The position numbers and the translations under genes were made by a program. The notes below the pieces were generated by a model. It searched no databases. It was not told where the DNA came from and saw nothing but the letters and a program-made list of their open reading frames with translations. A DNA stretch of 64,000 bases from Stichopus chloronotus (taxonomy: Eukaryota > Echinodermata > Holothuroidea > Aspidochirotida > Stichopodidae), in assembly GCA_021234535.1 (NCBI GenBank), contig CM037833.1, positions 4,284,397-4,348,396 on the forward strand, written 5' to 3'. Below are positions 11,371 to 22,819 of the stretch, piece by piece. The first letter of the stretch is position 1. Every line of letters begins with the position of its first letter.

Positions 11371-11646
11371 TGAGTCAATGGAAGCGAAGGTATAAAGGTT
11401 GAATGTAATGAGGAGACATGTCGAATAACTATTTTACAATGGAGTAATTAAGCAACAAAATTCATTGAGTCTTGCATACGCGTTAATCTGCTCATTGCAA
11501 TCCGTTTACGCAATCACAGTCTCAGGATAAGATAAACAGGATGTGTTGCGCGTTGATAAAGGCGACTGTTAAACAGAAAAATAAAAGAAACAAGAGACAG
11601 AGGCACGAACACACGAGATTTCTGCTTTTCTGTTAGAAGTTCTAAG

Positions 11647-11652
11647 TTTATT
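11647..11652 (-). terminator. Polyadenylation signal AATAAA
   Basis: On the minus strand the hexamer AATAAA lies about 92 bases after the stop codon of the gene at 11744-12872, a usual distance for a 3' untranslated region. Confidence 0.5.
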
Positions 11653-11743
11653 TACGAGAAGGCGATTTTTGATTCTATAAGTAAGCCAAAGGCTGTTTTA
11701 AAATGGAACACCTCTTTCACCTCACCTCTTTTTTTTGTGTTTA

Positions 11744-12872
11744 TCAACTTTTCGAAACAGTGAATATCCACGCCAGTTGCCAGCGACACTGTCTTTCCAA
11801 ACTTGAATTTGTTTCAGTCACCATAGAGACTCCCTCGGGAGGTACATCTTTGAAGATATTGACCAGGTTGCCCGTGTCGTCTTGAACAATTTCAAATTTT
11901 AACCACAATTTGGTTCCGTGCACTTTCTATACACTTGTAAATTACATTGTCGAGAGACATATGCCATCCTTCAATTAAATACTGTCATTTTCATTAAGGA
12001 TGCATCAATGAAGTTACCCATCATTTGGTAACATCAAACCCATAAAGTAATCTGTCAGTGGCTTACATTCTTGTCTGTTGTTTTTCATTTTGATGTGGTC
12101 CATTCCCGACCCCATTTGTTGCTTTTGTTTTAAGTGATTGTGTGTGGAGAAATCGGAAAAGGCGTTGCTTGATGTGAAGTTGTTCTTTATTGTTAGATGT
12201 ACACGTTGTTCAAGGACGGAATACTGCCTGAAATGAAATGACAATGTGAAATCATATGGAATAGTTTGTAAAATTTTAGTGAAACGACACACTGTAATTC
12301 AATGCAACTACAAACTGATCACCTCATTACAATGTAATTGATCAAGTAGTATGCACACTGAATGTATCATTATTAGTCATTATTAGTATACTTCCAATTA
12401 CCTTGCTCGATTGAAGCACACGGTTAGGGTTGAATGAAAAATGTCAACCATTACATGATTGTATTTTACACGTTTATTCAGTACGTTAGGTGAATTTGAA
12501 ATCCTATGACAGAATTTATCAGCTGCAACTTATTGTATTTTTTTACCCCAAATTGCATGAAAGACATCCTAGAGGTTTGAAAATGAAATCTTTTAGTTTT
12601 GTGTGTGCGCATAATCACCCTATATGCATTGTGAATAGGTATACGTGTATGTAGCGTTACTTTAATTATTCTTGGACGAGGAAAGAAGTTACTAGGCATG
12701 TCTGTTAAATGCAGCATGGATATGGTGGGGGATCTTTTGTGGTTGCCTTTGCTGTTTTGTAAAGTCGAGTTATTTGACCCTATTTTGGTGCCAAATTGTA
12801 TTTCGAAAATGTTAATTACCTTCTCAGAAGATATATACCATTCTACAATATCAGGGCATGCAAGAAGTGTTC
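11744..12872 (-). CDS. Leftward spliced orphan gene, 3' end
   Basis: Three exons are well bounded. 12820-12872 has a pyrimidine-rich acceptor and donor GTAATT and reads TLLACPDIVEWYISSEK. 12067-12227 has acceptor CATTTCATTTCAG and donor GTAAGCC; its only open frame includes SVLEQRVHLTIKNNFTSSNA. 11744-11880 reads DDTGNLVNIFKDVPPEGVSM onward to a TGA at 11744. The last two join in phase (T+AC, tyrosine), and a polyadenylation signal follows. The first exon leaves in phase 0 while the second needs phase 2, so at least one exon between them is missing; a weakly bounded piece ending at 12402 (GCAAG/GTAATT) would fit the second exon. No domain is recognised. The last exon reads strongly like real protein, and the gene probably starts right of 12872. 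Confidence 0.5.
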
Positions 12873-13199
12873 CTAAAGCTAAGATGAGGGGACATTTAAA
12901 TTGGATCACACCAATACAGGGTCATTAGGGGACAAGAAACAAATTACATGAAAGTGGTTTTTAGTCACATGTAAGTGGTTGTTCCCTGTACGACCTACCA
13001 AACTGAACAATTTTTATGGTGGGGGGTGGATACCCTTAATTTTGTCATGGAGAGGCACCATTGAGAGTCTCAGTCTTTTTTATTCCTTTTTTTCCTTTTA
13101 CTTTATTCCAAAGGTAAGGAACCTATGTGATGGTGATGTGTGTTTGTGTGAGTGAGTAGGAGTGAGTGTGCTTGTATGTGCAAGTAGCTTGTAAACTTA

Positions 13200-13800
13200 G
13201 CTTATAAACAAGATATCTCAAGCAGGGAAATTTGCTTGAAGTTCGTGTCCACCATGAATAGATGATCCCTATTTTTTTTTCATGTAGGTGAAAGGTCATT
13301 TGATGTCACCGGAAATTTAAGCCTGATAACCTATTAAGGAAAATATCTCAGCAATAAACATTGCTGCAACTTCAATCTCAAAGCATTGGTAGCTCTTAAT
13401 GAGTAGATGATCCATGTCAAGTTTATTGGAAGTCAAAAGTCACATGAGGTGCAGCAGACATCATAGTTTGAAAACCTTATTAAACGTGGTATCTCAATAG
13501 GGGAGAGTTGCTGGGAGTTGAAACTTGATGTGAAAGCTGTCTATTGTAATGATATGATTTTCTATTGTTTGTTCTTGGAGGTCAAAAGTCATTTGAAGTT
13601 ACCAGATATTGAAGTCTGACAACCTCGGAAGATATCTCAGCAACTGAAAGTTGTTGAAAGTTCAAATCGTAAAACATGGTTGCTCTTGATCAGTATAGAT
13701 GTGGTCTGTGATGTTTTTGGTCGAAGGTCACATGAGGTCAGCACATGTCATATTTTAAAAACTTTGTAAACACAGTATTTTCAGAAAGTACACTGGGGTA
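13200..13800 (+). repeat. GGTCA-type dispersed repeat, four tandem units
   Basis: Four units of about 145 bases follow each other. Each carries an AGGTCAAAAGTCA-like pair (near 13286, 13431, 13579 and 13719), preceded by a phrase like TATCTCAGCAA and followed by CATGAGGTCA or similar. Related copies occur at 28300, 29915, 33430, 53500, 54965, 55600 and 60075. The pairs resemble direct-repeat nuclear-receptor sites. A GTGTGTGTGAGTGAG microsatellite precedes the first unit. The 330 bases to the left (12873-13199) hold nothing else I can name. Confidence 0.75.
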
Positions 13801-15692
13801 CTCGCATGCTACAATTTATTACACCTGATTTTACAATACGACCAATACGATCAAATTGAATGGGGATATAAGATGAACCAGGACCAAACATACCAGCACA
13901 GGCTCTTATCTACACGATCATGTATACTTCTTTCTCTTGCAGCATTTTTTGATAGATGAGAAAAGGAAGGGGAGGGGGACGGAGCTTCAAATTTGACACT
14001 TTTTTCTTTAAAAAGCAAACTATATTTGGCCTTAAAACGAAATCACCTTCTTAAAAAAAAACACTAGAGCACACAGGAACACATGAATCATAACTGGCTA
14101 TTAAAAAAAATGATAAGGAGAAAGCATTTTTCCCTCCAAAATTGAATTCTGTCCTCCGGTTTCCTATATGTTTGCGTATGTATGATAACTTTTTTCTCTC
14201 TCCACCTCTGTCCCTTCTCTCTACCTTCAATAACGTGACTGAATGAAACACACTAGAAGAAATGTAAACTATTGCATGCTGGGCTGTTGGAATACAACTG
14301 ACATTAAACTTTAAGTAAGGGGGAGCTCCAATAAAAAAAAAAAAATCTGATTAGGAGAAATGGACGAGTTGAGCAAGTAAAAAAATAATAATACTAAATA
14401 TGAACAGGTTACTAGCGGTATGTTTAGCAGCAAAATACTGACCAAATAATCGATAAAAGTATAACAGCCTTTAAAGGTTATGAAGACAATAGACATGACA
14501 ATCGACCCAAAAAATAAGAGAGAAAATATACAATGAATTCAATGCGCATGGCCTAGACACTCCTAAACACTTCAAGTTAAGAAGAGTTCCTTAGACGGTA
14601 ATCCCCTTATTGGAATCCCTTCACACAACCACAGTAACAGCGTAGGTTAAACAGGATGTGCCTTCCTGACAAAGAAAACTGACTAAGCTTCATAGACAAA
14701 CTCACAGCAATGCAGGGAATATATGGCAGTGTCAATTTATGGTAATCCCACTAGATTTTACCCTATGTCGTAAGAGCTAAAGTTTATAAGGGATAGGTAC
14801 TGCTTTGGACACAGATTACTTTTGTGGGATAGATCCAGTGCACACTTGATATCCAGATATATTTACTCACAACGGCTATTATACTATTAAAGGGTGACTG
14901 GTTTATCCGAACTATAAGCCGACTGTCACTACCAGGTTGTTCAGGAAATTTTCGGATAAAAGAACAAAGTAAATCTCTTAGATTCCCGGAAATCGCCATT
15001 CCAAGACTCAGCAACAATACTCATGAATGGGCCTTATTACATTGTTCCCTGTTAGAAGAACCATCGATGGCGCTCTATAGTCTTGTCATTTGTAGAGATA
15101 TTTAGCTTCAATAGTAAGTTTGACCGTGGGGAGGGGGCAAAGTGAGACCCTCCTATTTTTGATAAGTGATTTACGTACAAAGTCAATGGGAATGAAATTG
15201 GCAAAGTTGACCCCCATTTTGAGCCCCCAGTTCCTAGACGGAGAAGGATATAACCCTGTTACTCTCTGGGGATTTAAAATTGTCTTTGTTCTTGACGCCT
15301 GTGGAGTTTGGGGGTCATCGACGTCAGAGTTTTCCATGGGGAGGGGGCAAAGTGAGACCCTCCCATTGCACACCATATTATCTTATATGATTTTGAACTC
15401 AGTGTGGATTTGAATACCTCTTTGAAGGATTTAGCCCATGTTAGCGCTATAGCCTCTTCTGAAAATATCTGGTTAGATTGTAATCAAGTTTACGGTAATT
15501 TATTTCTTTACGGCTTGCGGATCAGTCAATTTTACCGAGCCATGCTTGTCATGTTATTTGTGTTTGGTAACATTACCTTTTCATTTAATCTACCTAGTTT
15601 AAGCCTAGTGGGTATACTCAATTAGGTTTTATTCCACCTCTTCTTTTTAGTCATTTGATACACGTTTTTTTTAAGGAAGAACAAACTGTAGG
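13801..15692. other. No gene seen
   Basis: Open frames at 14051, 14311, 14784 (minus) and 15404 (plus) show no domain. The right part should include the 5' end of the Gypsy element whose gag starts at 15693, but no LTR or primer site could be found. One direct repeat is listed separately. Confidence 0.35.
15127..15364. repeat. Direct repeat pair, about 210 bases apart
   Basis: The word GGGGAGGGGGCAAAGTGAGA followed by CCCTCC occurs near 15127 and again near 15339. Between lies a stretch containing GACCCCCATTTTGAGCCCCC. This may be a small duplication or the edges of an inserted element. No coding support. Confidence 0.6.
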
Positions 15693-16781
15693 ATGGCGAA
15701 TGCAGAGCCCGCACAGGATAGACCATTAAGGCCTACCGACTTCCTACTCACCAGATTTCCAGGCCAGCGCGTAGATAGTGATGAGTGCTTAGCTCACTTT
15801 CTCGCCTTCGAAGATTATATGCATGCTCAGCAAATACACTTAGACAATGATGACGGCATCCAAAATACCATCAGTGTGTTCAAACGTACGTTATCGGGAG
15901 CAGCGCGTCTGTGGGTTGAAGGCAAGATGTTTCATACCATTGCCGATCTCAAAAGGCAGTCTCTAGCACGCTTTAGTAAAAGTAAATCCCATTATTCACA
16001 TATTCATGCCTTCGATAACATAATGTATACATCAGGTGACAGTGTAAAATTACACTTATCAAAAACAAGGCAGGCTGCGGATAAACTTGGCTATGGTGAA
16101 GCTCAAATCAGAGACAAATTCCTCGGTACGTTGCCAAAAGATTGTCGTGCTGCAGTGCTTATGTCCGCACCTGTTGATGCGAATGTAGAACATTTGATGG
16201 GTAAAGCTCAGTGTTTTCTGGACCTACAGGTTGATAGTCCCAAACCGAACACACATGCCGAAGTAACCTTTAACATTCAAGATACGCCTTCAGTTAAAGA
16301 CACTGACTCCGAGAAACTACAGTCATTGATTTCCGGCATGGAGTCCCTTACCACATCAGTGGAAACCCTTCACACTGCATTGCAGGAGAATCAGAAGGAG
16401 GGACACAATATCAAGCGCCCTTCCCGATCCCCAAATCGCCAGAATTTTAGAGTCCGTTCACATTCTCCCTCCTTGCCTAGAAATCGTTCCCCCTATCGTT
16501 CACCATCATCTCGTCGCGATCGCAAGTTTTCCGGTTCCTGCGCAGAATACCGTTCACACCAGAACAAGCTCTTTCGACAGCGTGATCGCTCCAAATCTAG
16601 ACAGCGTAGGCCTAATAGCATAATTTGTTATAATTTGTTATTTGTCCTAACTTTGGGTATCCCTACCATTCTCCCGATTTTCACTCTGAGTTGCCATCCC
16701 AGACTCGTGAGTATCTTCCACCTCAAAACGTACCAAACAATTTTAATCGTCCTCAACATTTTTAGAGAGGAGTACCGGTAA
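15693..16781 (+). pseudogene. Ty3/Gypsy-type retroelement, gag region
   Basis: The 362-codon frame starts MANAEPAQDRPLRPTDFLLT and has the helical capsid pattern of retrotransposon gag: a W in GAARLWVEGKMF near residue 75, then DSVKLHLSKTRQAADKLGY and IRDKFLGTLPKDCR. The last third is rich in Arg and Ser (RSPNRQNFRVRSHSPSLPRN), as in RNA-binding gag tails. The final ~55 residues turn hydrophobic and look like a frame change; a parallel frame there (YPYHSPDFHSELPSQTREYL) seems the original. A zinc knuckle is not intact. It sits directly before protease and reverse transcriptase on the same strand. Confidence 0.7.
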
Positions 16782-16839
16782 GAGCGCTTATTACTCAGAT
16801 ACTCCTGATTTTACTGCTACCAACCTTCAAGAGAATGTT

Positions 16840-18105
16840 TTGGACAAAACAGAGGTCATTGATATTCAGTTGAATTCTAAAAATATTACTCAAGGAAGAT
16901 TACCTGATGGTAAATCTGTTCTTGTTCTCTTTGACAGCGGTTCTACACGCACACTTATTTCTGGAAATTTTGTGTCAAATTCGAAGTATCTCTCTTCTCA
17001 AATACCAGAAAATGTCCCTTCAAGAAAGTTTCGTTTAGGAAATGGTGCAATTTTGGTCGCTGACAAGAAAATCAATTTTAAGCTTAACATTCAAACACAC
17101 ACCCTGGATATATGTGCCTTTATCATAAATCAACTTAGGGGTATCGATCTAATTTTAGGTACCGACATTCTAAGCTCTTACAATGGCACACTAGACTTTG
17201 CTACAAATGTCATTCGTTTCAAATGTTCAGAAATTTATCTTCGTCCTGTGCATAATGTGACACTCAACCCTGGACAAACAAAGTGCATTTTACTTCGGGG
17301 TCGCATTCCTACGTATTTAAAAAATTCGAAGATTCCGCTTCATGCGATAGGACTTTGTAACAACGTTTGCCCATCTGAAACATTGGTAAAATTTCGAAAT
17401 GGCCGTACACGTCTCTTATTAACCATCCCAACGCAGCGATTGTTTACGTTTTCCCCTCGGCAGTCAGTGGCGTATTTTGATACAGACGAACTTGTCACTT
17501 TCACACAAGAATTCACCTTTGATCATATAGGTTTCACCCAGTGTCAACCTCCCCTGAGTCAATTCAGAGAGACAATTCGTCTTTTAAACTTGTCAAAATA
17601 TCCTCATTTAGACAATGGCGACCCACTTGTCACCCTTCGTGAGGAAGAGGTCATCAGAAAGTGCATTCACTTGCAAGACAGCGTACTTACTTATGATGAA
17701 CAAATTGCGTTTTATCGAGACCTTGACTCACATCGTCATGCTTTTTCATTATATGGCGAAATCTCTAGTTGCCCTGATTTCAATGTCGACATACAGCTCA
17801 CTGATCATGAACCTTTTTTCATCCCTCCATATGTCACATCAGATGCTGATAAACAATTGATAGACAAAGAACTTGGAAAGCTGGTTAAATTAGGAATCTT
17901 AGGACGAGGACACAAATCTTATACCTCCCCAGTCTTCCTCATTTCTAAAAAAGGAACTACAGACAAAAGAGTGGTTACTGATTTCCGCCATCTTAATTCT
18001 AGAATCAAACGTCTCAATCACCCTTTTCCTTTAATCAATGAAACACTTCGAACAATAAGATATTCTGATGCTACCGTACTTAGCGTTTTAGATCTAAAGT
18101 CAGCG
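16840..18105 (+). pseudogene. Gypsy-type pol: protease and first half of reverse transcriptase
   Basis: The frame begins with an aspartic protease: active site LVLFDSGSTRTLIS (near residue 30) and the later GIDLILGTDILSSYNG. After a linker, the reverse transcriptase starts: LIDKELGKLVKLGILG, SPVFLISKKG, KRVVTDFRHLNSRIKRLNHP, FPLINETL and SVLDLKSA, the first catalytic-Asp motif. At that point it is cut off: the YxDD box, the rest of the polymerase and RNase H are missing, replaced by an unrelated LINE end. The motif order and DFRHLN string place it in Ty3/Gypsy. It cannot encode a working polymerase. Confidence 0.8.
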
Positions 18106-18958
18106 ACAGTGCTCCCCACAGCTGGAGGCCCACGAAGGCCTACGGCCACATGAGGGACACTCTCCGTATTATATTGTCCGTGGGGGACGTCTCGCAATCC
18201 AGTGCGGGGACCCAATATCGGGCTATTTTTGATGAATTGGTCGGCCAGGTCCATCCAACCAACTATGCTTCGGGGCCGGAAGTGTGGAGTGTAGTTCACA
18301 GCAGGTCACTTGACTTTCGCCGGCGAGACCTGTTGTGGCGCATTGCGCATGACGCCCATTGTAACCAACCTCAAGCGCCATCGATGGCGTCTTGGAGATG
18401 GCATTTGCCCCCGCAATGGATGTACAAGATGGGAGAGTGTTCCACATGTGTTTTGGCAGTGTGACTTTGTGGCCCTCCTCTGGGAATGGTTTCAAGTCCT
18501 GACTGATCGCCTCACGTTTTGTATGGTCTCTCTCCCCCATTGTGCAACACAACTGTTCGCGAGATACTTACCTTTATATCGGCCTCCATAAAGCTGGCCG
18601 TATGGAGAGACCGTTGTGATATTGTATTTAGGGATGAGGGGCGGCCTGCGGACGTCGTCTTGGCATCGGTGAAGGCGGAGATTAGGTTAACCTAGAGGGT
18701 CGAGTCCGACTTCTTTCGTTTGTCTAGGTCGACGTTTGGCAGACGGTGGGGTCCCATTGCTTCGGTGCGGGCGGACCGGTTGGTATTGAAGTTGTAAGTT
18801 TTTGTGGTTCCTGTACATATGTACATATACTGTATTTGTGTGGTTCTATTACTGTAAGGAACATAATTTTCTGTTTCATTTGGTAGTGTGTAAATAGTTC
18901 GCGTTTTTGCTTTTCCTGAGCCGGTTTGAGTTTGTATTTGTTGTTTCTGTGCCGTTTT
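18106..18958 (+). mobile_element. LINE 3' end (non-LTR retrotransposon) within the Gypsy pol
   Basis: Composition shifts abruptly to GC-rich. Two overlapping frames give the ORF2 tail: RRDLLWRIAHDA, then NLKRHRWRLGDGICPRNGC and ESVPHVFWQCDF. This is the C-terminal zinc finger of LINE proteins (C-x3-4-C ... H-x4-C, zf-RVT type). About 350 bases of 3' untranslated sequence follow, ending GCTTTTCCTGAGCCGG and TTTCTGTGCCGT. A variant of the same tail recurs at 33499-33552. No poly-A tail or target duplication was clear. Confidence 0.65.
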
Positions 18959-19149
18959 CTATGCACTTAAAAAGTACCCCTGAAGAAAAGATTTACCAGA
19001 TCTCTTTCCGACAAAAGTTGAAACACATACTTCGCCGAAGCCGGTCTCCAATACACATTCTGCAAATCGTGATAAACCTGAACCTAAATCCTCCGTCTCG
19101 AGTACACCCGCCTCGACCTAATCCCTTGCCTAGTACCAGTTCCTGTTCC

Positions 19150-20452
19150 TCCCGAACCGAGACTTACTGACAAGGAAACTGACGAAACATTCTCTGAGCC
19201 GCCACCAGACTTATACATTCCACCTACACCGCTCATCTCCGACATTGATTCTTTAGTTACAACTCACATTCCTTAACAACGCGAACTGAATAAACTTATG
19301 CACAAAATAAACTAAGAATTTTGCAGGAATCCGATCCGTACTGGAAACCCATTTATGATTTTCTAGCGTATGATATTCTCCCTTCTAAAGCGAAATCTGC
19401 GCGCTCAATTCACTGCCGCGCGGAAGAATTTTTCCTGTGTAACGGACTCCTCTTTCGTTTGCGTTTACATGATACAAAATTGGAAAGATCTACCATTCAG
19501 TTAGTAATCCCAGATAAGGTTGTAGATCTTCTTAGCAACCACCAAGGAGTCTGTCTAAGTTGCCAACAGTTTAGAGGCAAAACAGACAAATTGAGACAAT
19601 TTTATCCCACGATACCTTCCTCTTACAGACCATTTGACAGACTAAGCTTGGACTTTAAAACGATGCCGACATCAATGGTCAATGGCCTAATGGTCATTTG
19701 TGATGAAATCACACATTTTGTTATTTGTGTGCCACTTAAAACTCTTGATGTAGGAAGCACTCATCCAGAAAGTGATTGCATTATTTGGCCCACCCTCATT
19801 GCTGATTACTGACGCTGCTGCATCCTTAACAGGAAAATTACTTACCCTATTGCGTGACACTTTAGGAAGTCTTCATGTTGAGCGCCACATACACTCTTTC
19901 CAAATTTTTAAGAGTGAATCTTAATCAGTTCGGCAATGACTTGGTTCGCTTCGTACCTACAGTTTGTTACGCATACAATTCCTTTAGTTCAGCTACTTCG
20001 GGAAACTTTTGTCCGTATGAACTAGTTTTTGGTCGTAAGGCACCATCCATGGTAAATATTGCATTTGATCCGATGTTTGATTTATTCGTATCATGAATAT
20101 ATGACCTTGTTGAAAAATCGTTTTGACCATCTTTCACGTACTATGTTGAATTTGCAAAGACAAAAACAAGACGCTCAGAATGTCAAAATAACTAATCAAT
20201 TGGACAAGAGTCCTCAGTATGTTATAGGGCAGTTAGTATACTTGTACAAACCTAGTTCATCTGCCATTCAATCAAATTCACGTAAGATGAACGCAGAGTG
20301 GTGTGGTCCGCTTGTAATTTATCAAATCCTAGATCGTTCTCATTATCTCTTATCAACACTGAAGGGCGATGTGTTACAAGACAATTCAGAAATAAAAGCA
20401 AGCTTTGCAAAAGAGTTCAAAAACAGACGACACAGTTCAGTCAATACGTACT
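19150..20452 (+). pseudogene. Gypsy-type integrase, broken
   Basis: After the LINE piece, frames resume with EPPPDLYIPPTPLISD, a spacer, then ESDPYWKPIYDFLAYDILPS and an eroded zinc-binding head. The catalytic core begins PFDRLSLDFKTMP (first Asp) and GLMVICDEITHFVICVPLKT. It frameshifts near 19800-19900 and returns with VRFVPTVCYAYNSFSSATSG and CPYELVFGRKAPSM, the usual end of a retroelement integrase core. The tail (20100-20452) reads YVIGQLVYLYKP and RKMNAEWCGPLVIYQILDRS, the SH3-like DNA-binding end. Several stops and shifts make it a dead copy. Order matches Gypsy pol (RT, RNase H, integrase). Confidence 0.72.
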
Positions 20453-20853
20453 AGTGATTCGGTGTATTTTGTTGATGAAAATAGACAAAGCGTATCTACT
20501 GTTACTCCCAGAGACATACTGTGTTCAATGAAAACAAGTCCAGTTAACATTAGACCGTATATTGAAAACATGGATGCTAACAAGAGTTTGGCATGCCCAT
20601 CTCAGTTGTCTCGTGAGAAAATAAGACACCTCGTGCGTGCCAGGTACCACGCATGTCATTTGCAATTGCTTTTGTCACTTCTGACAAAAGGTGAAAAGGA
20701 AGTTTTTAAAAATTTTTGGTGGAACGTTCATCGCTACGCAGGCTTGATCAAAAAATTGAGATTCGTGGAAGTCCTCAACGAATGTTACGACAGTTATTTC
20801 CTTCACCTCGTAGCAAATAGTAGCTTTCTTTTGTACTACTCTAATGTTCTGTA
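20453..20853 (+). CDS. Extra open frame after the Gypsy integrase
   Basis: A frame open from 20405 to 20853, shifted from the integrase tail, reads MKTSPVNIRPYIENMDANKS and then EKIRHLVRARYHACHLQLLL, KNFWWNVHRYAGLIKKLRFV. It shows no envelope-like signal peptide and no known domain. It could be an accessory ORF of the Gypsy element, the end of pol after a frameshift, or a relic of the 3' non-coding part. It ends just 3 bases before the BEL LTR. Confidence 0.35.
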
Positions 20854-20856
20854 GCC

Positions 20857-21082
20857 TGTTGCGGAACCAGTAGTAGTTGTATGCGGCCCTCTATATATTG
20901 CGATGCGAGGGAAATTCCAGTGAGTTTATGTTAGTTTATGTGATTATACGTGAAGTAAGAACTCACGAGGTTGGGAAAAGAAAAGAAAAACCCAGTGCCG
21001 TTGTAATTTGTTCAGGAACCTCTCGGCGAAATAAACTAGTTGAACCACGAAGAACTCTTCTGTACTATTTTATGTGTTATCA
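20857..21082 (+). repeat. BEL/Pao element, 5' LTR
   Basis: It starts TGTTGCGGAACCAG and ends about GTGTTATCA. It contains an AATAAA signal in GGCGAAATAAACTAGTTGAA, and its right half is repeated at 26405-26515. The left border abuts the Gypsy relic, so no target duplication could be read. The true right end may lie up to 15 bases further, since the primer site starts only at 21100. Confidence 0.65.
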
Positions 21083-21099
21083 GTTGGATCCGGAAAATT

Positions 21100-21114
21100 T
21101 GGTGCCGAAACCCG
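21100..21114 (+). promoter_or_regulatory. Primer binding site for tRNA-Phe
   Basis: TGGTGCCGAAACCCG is complementary to the last 15 bases (with CCA) of eukaryotic tRNA-Phe, whose acceptor arm begins GCCGAAA. It marks the start of minus-strand DNA synthesis in the BEL element and fixes its orientation. Confidence 0.7.
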
Positions 21115-21316
21115 AGAACGGTTGTGAGACTTCCACAACTGGATGACGTTTCTGTGTGACTGTGTGCAAGTGGTATGGCATAAGTATCGGGCTAGGCCAA
21201 GGGCCTAACGTTAGCAAGTAGCTGTAGCAGGCCTACGAAAACAGTGTTATAACTTGAGAGAAATTACAGTTAAATAAATAGCCTAGCAAAGGGCGGGTTC
21301 CAGTCTGAAGTAACTA

Positions 21317-21984
21317 TGGAAAAGGTTAGGAAAACTAGGATGGCTGAGGAAGGTTGGTTGTCACCAGCCGCCAGTGAAGTGAACAGCAGTAGAGATTGAA
21401 ATGGCTTTGTCAAACTTTGATCAACGCTTGGCAAAATTGGATGCTGTTCAGTCAACAATTGAATCATTGACAGATCTAGAAGAAATTGAAAAAGAGGTGG
21501 CATCAGCTGCTGATTACCGAGAAAAGGTCACTGAAATCAGAACAATAGCTTACGTGGGATTGGACAAAGGGAAACGGGCAAAGATCCATCGTCGCATGTA
21601 GGCCCAAATCCAGGCATAACTGATAATGGGGGCCAGCATGATAATTTGTCACTTGGAGCAGAAGCTAACTGTGCCCATGGTCAGTCTCAAAGTAAAGGTA
21701 GGTTGCCAAAGTTGGAGCTTCCTAAATTTGCAGGAAATATTGTTGAATGGCAAGCTTTCTCGGATCAGTTTGCACAAGTCCGACTTACCGCCAGTCAGTA
21801 AGTTTGCATATTTAAAGGCATTGCTGGAAGGAGAGGCAAAAGGGTGCATCGAAGGCTTATCCCCAACAGCTAAGCATTATAGTGTTGCATGTGATCTGCT
21901 GAAGGAACGTTATGGCAAGCCAGAGAAAATATTTGCCCGTATCCTATGGAACGCCAAAACGGCAATGAATTTTGTTGTCTCATC
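21317..21984 (+). pseudogene. BEL/Pao gag, N-terminal part
   Basis: Frames start MEKVRKTRMAEEGW (21317) and continue with a coiled-coil-like run, FDQRLAKLDAVQSTIESLTD and EEIEKEVASAADYREKV. The conserved gag domain (DUF1759) follows: LPKLELPKFAGNIVEWQAF, SKFAYLKALLEGEAKGCIEG, ACDLLKERYGKPEKIF. Two frames are used in turn, so there are indels. The gene is cut at about residue 200 by the element at 21985-24087 and continues beyond it. Confidence 0.75.
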
Positions 21985-22186
21985 GTAGTTTGTCTCTACT
22001 TATTTCGTTGTCTCATTCAATTGTGTCGTCTCACTTAATTTTGTCAAAATACACACGTGGCGCGAATCTTGACATTTTCGGTTTGAAGTCTAGTTAGTAC
22101 GTGTATGTGTATACACTGGACTCGACTTGGTTGTGACAGTATGTACGTAAGCCGGCCTAGTACTTTAACGTAAGATCTGGTGCAAA

Positions 22187-22603
22187 ATGACGGAAGAAAG
22201 TCAACTAGCTCGGCTTGTCAGTCTCGGCTATACTAACACAATTATAGCTGAGGTGATGAGAGTGTCACTTAGGACAGTGAACAAAACAAAAAATGTTCTT
22301 GATCAAGGCAAAGTAGGATATGGTTTTTCTTGGATATACTGTATGACATTATGTGATTTTGGTCTCTGTAATGATGGGCCAGAATTTTTGTGTGGAGAAC
22401 CATACCTATGTATGGGAATTCCCGGGTTGTGGATTCTTTCACCACTTACACATGCACAGATTGTTTATAGGCTACATTCTATCTTGTCTTCTGCATGCTT
22501 TTCAATTAATCTTGGGAAAATTTCTTTAAACTTTCCTGCCGTGACTTTCTGTGCAGAAGCAAGACAACAAACTTATAAAGGAAGCAGAACAAGGAATTTA
22601 AGT
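22187..22603 (+). CDS. HTH-like frame inside the TTGTCTC element
   Basis: The frame starts MTEESQLARLVSLGYTNTII and continues AEVMRVSLRTVNKTKNVLDQ. The first 45 residues read as a helix-turn-helix (…LGYTNTIIAEVMRVSLRTVNK…) as found at the start of many transposases. After residue 48 the sequence loses protein character, and the frame runs into the nested MITE. It may be the DNA-binding N-terminus of the element's transposase. ATG context is CAAAATGACGG. Confidence 0.35.
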
Positions 22604-22819
22604 TTAAAGGGAAATAGGGCGTTTGTTCAGAGCAAACATCCATATTTTTGAAACCAATGTTTGTGGACGTAGAATGATAGATTATTCAAAATAACATGAG
22701 GAGATGAGGCTTTGGTATCTATAGATGTTTATCGATGAGACTGAATGGTTTAGTAATAATTACTGCTATTTTCTTTGTATGTCGTGTTGGGGTATTCTAA
22801 ACGCCCTATTTCCCTTTAA
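22604..22819. mobile_element. TTAA-type MITE, copy 2 (nested)
   Basis: The best-preserved copy. It is bounded on both sides by TTAA, with inverted ends AGGGAAATAGGGCGTTT and AAACGCCCTATTTCCCT, and is 216 bases including TTAA. It is non-coding. It sits in the TTGTCTC element, which sits in the BEL gag, so the order of insertion is BEL first, this copy last. Confidence 0.8.

Noticed and set aside
11172..11402. Frames on both strands over 11.2-11.4 kb
   Set aside because: They are translations of a TA/TG microsatellite.
12478..12909. 143-codon minus frame as a single-exon gene
   Set aside because: Only 12820-12872 has splice support and protein-like text in the right frame; the rest lacks any domain.
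18223..18552. 109-codon minus frame
   Set aside because: It is antisense to the LINE C-terminal zinc-finger region.
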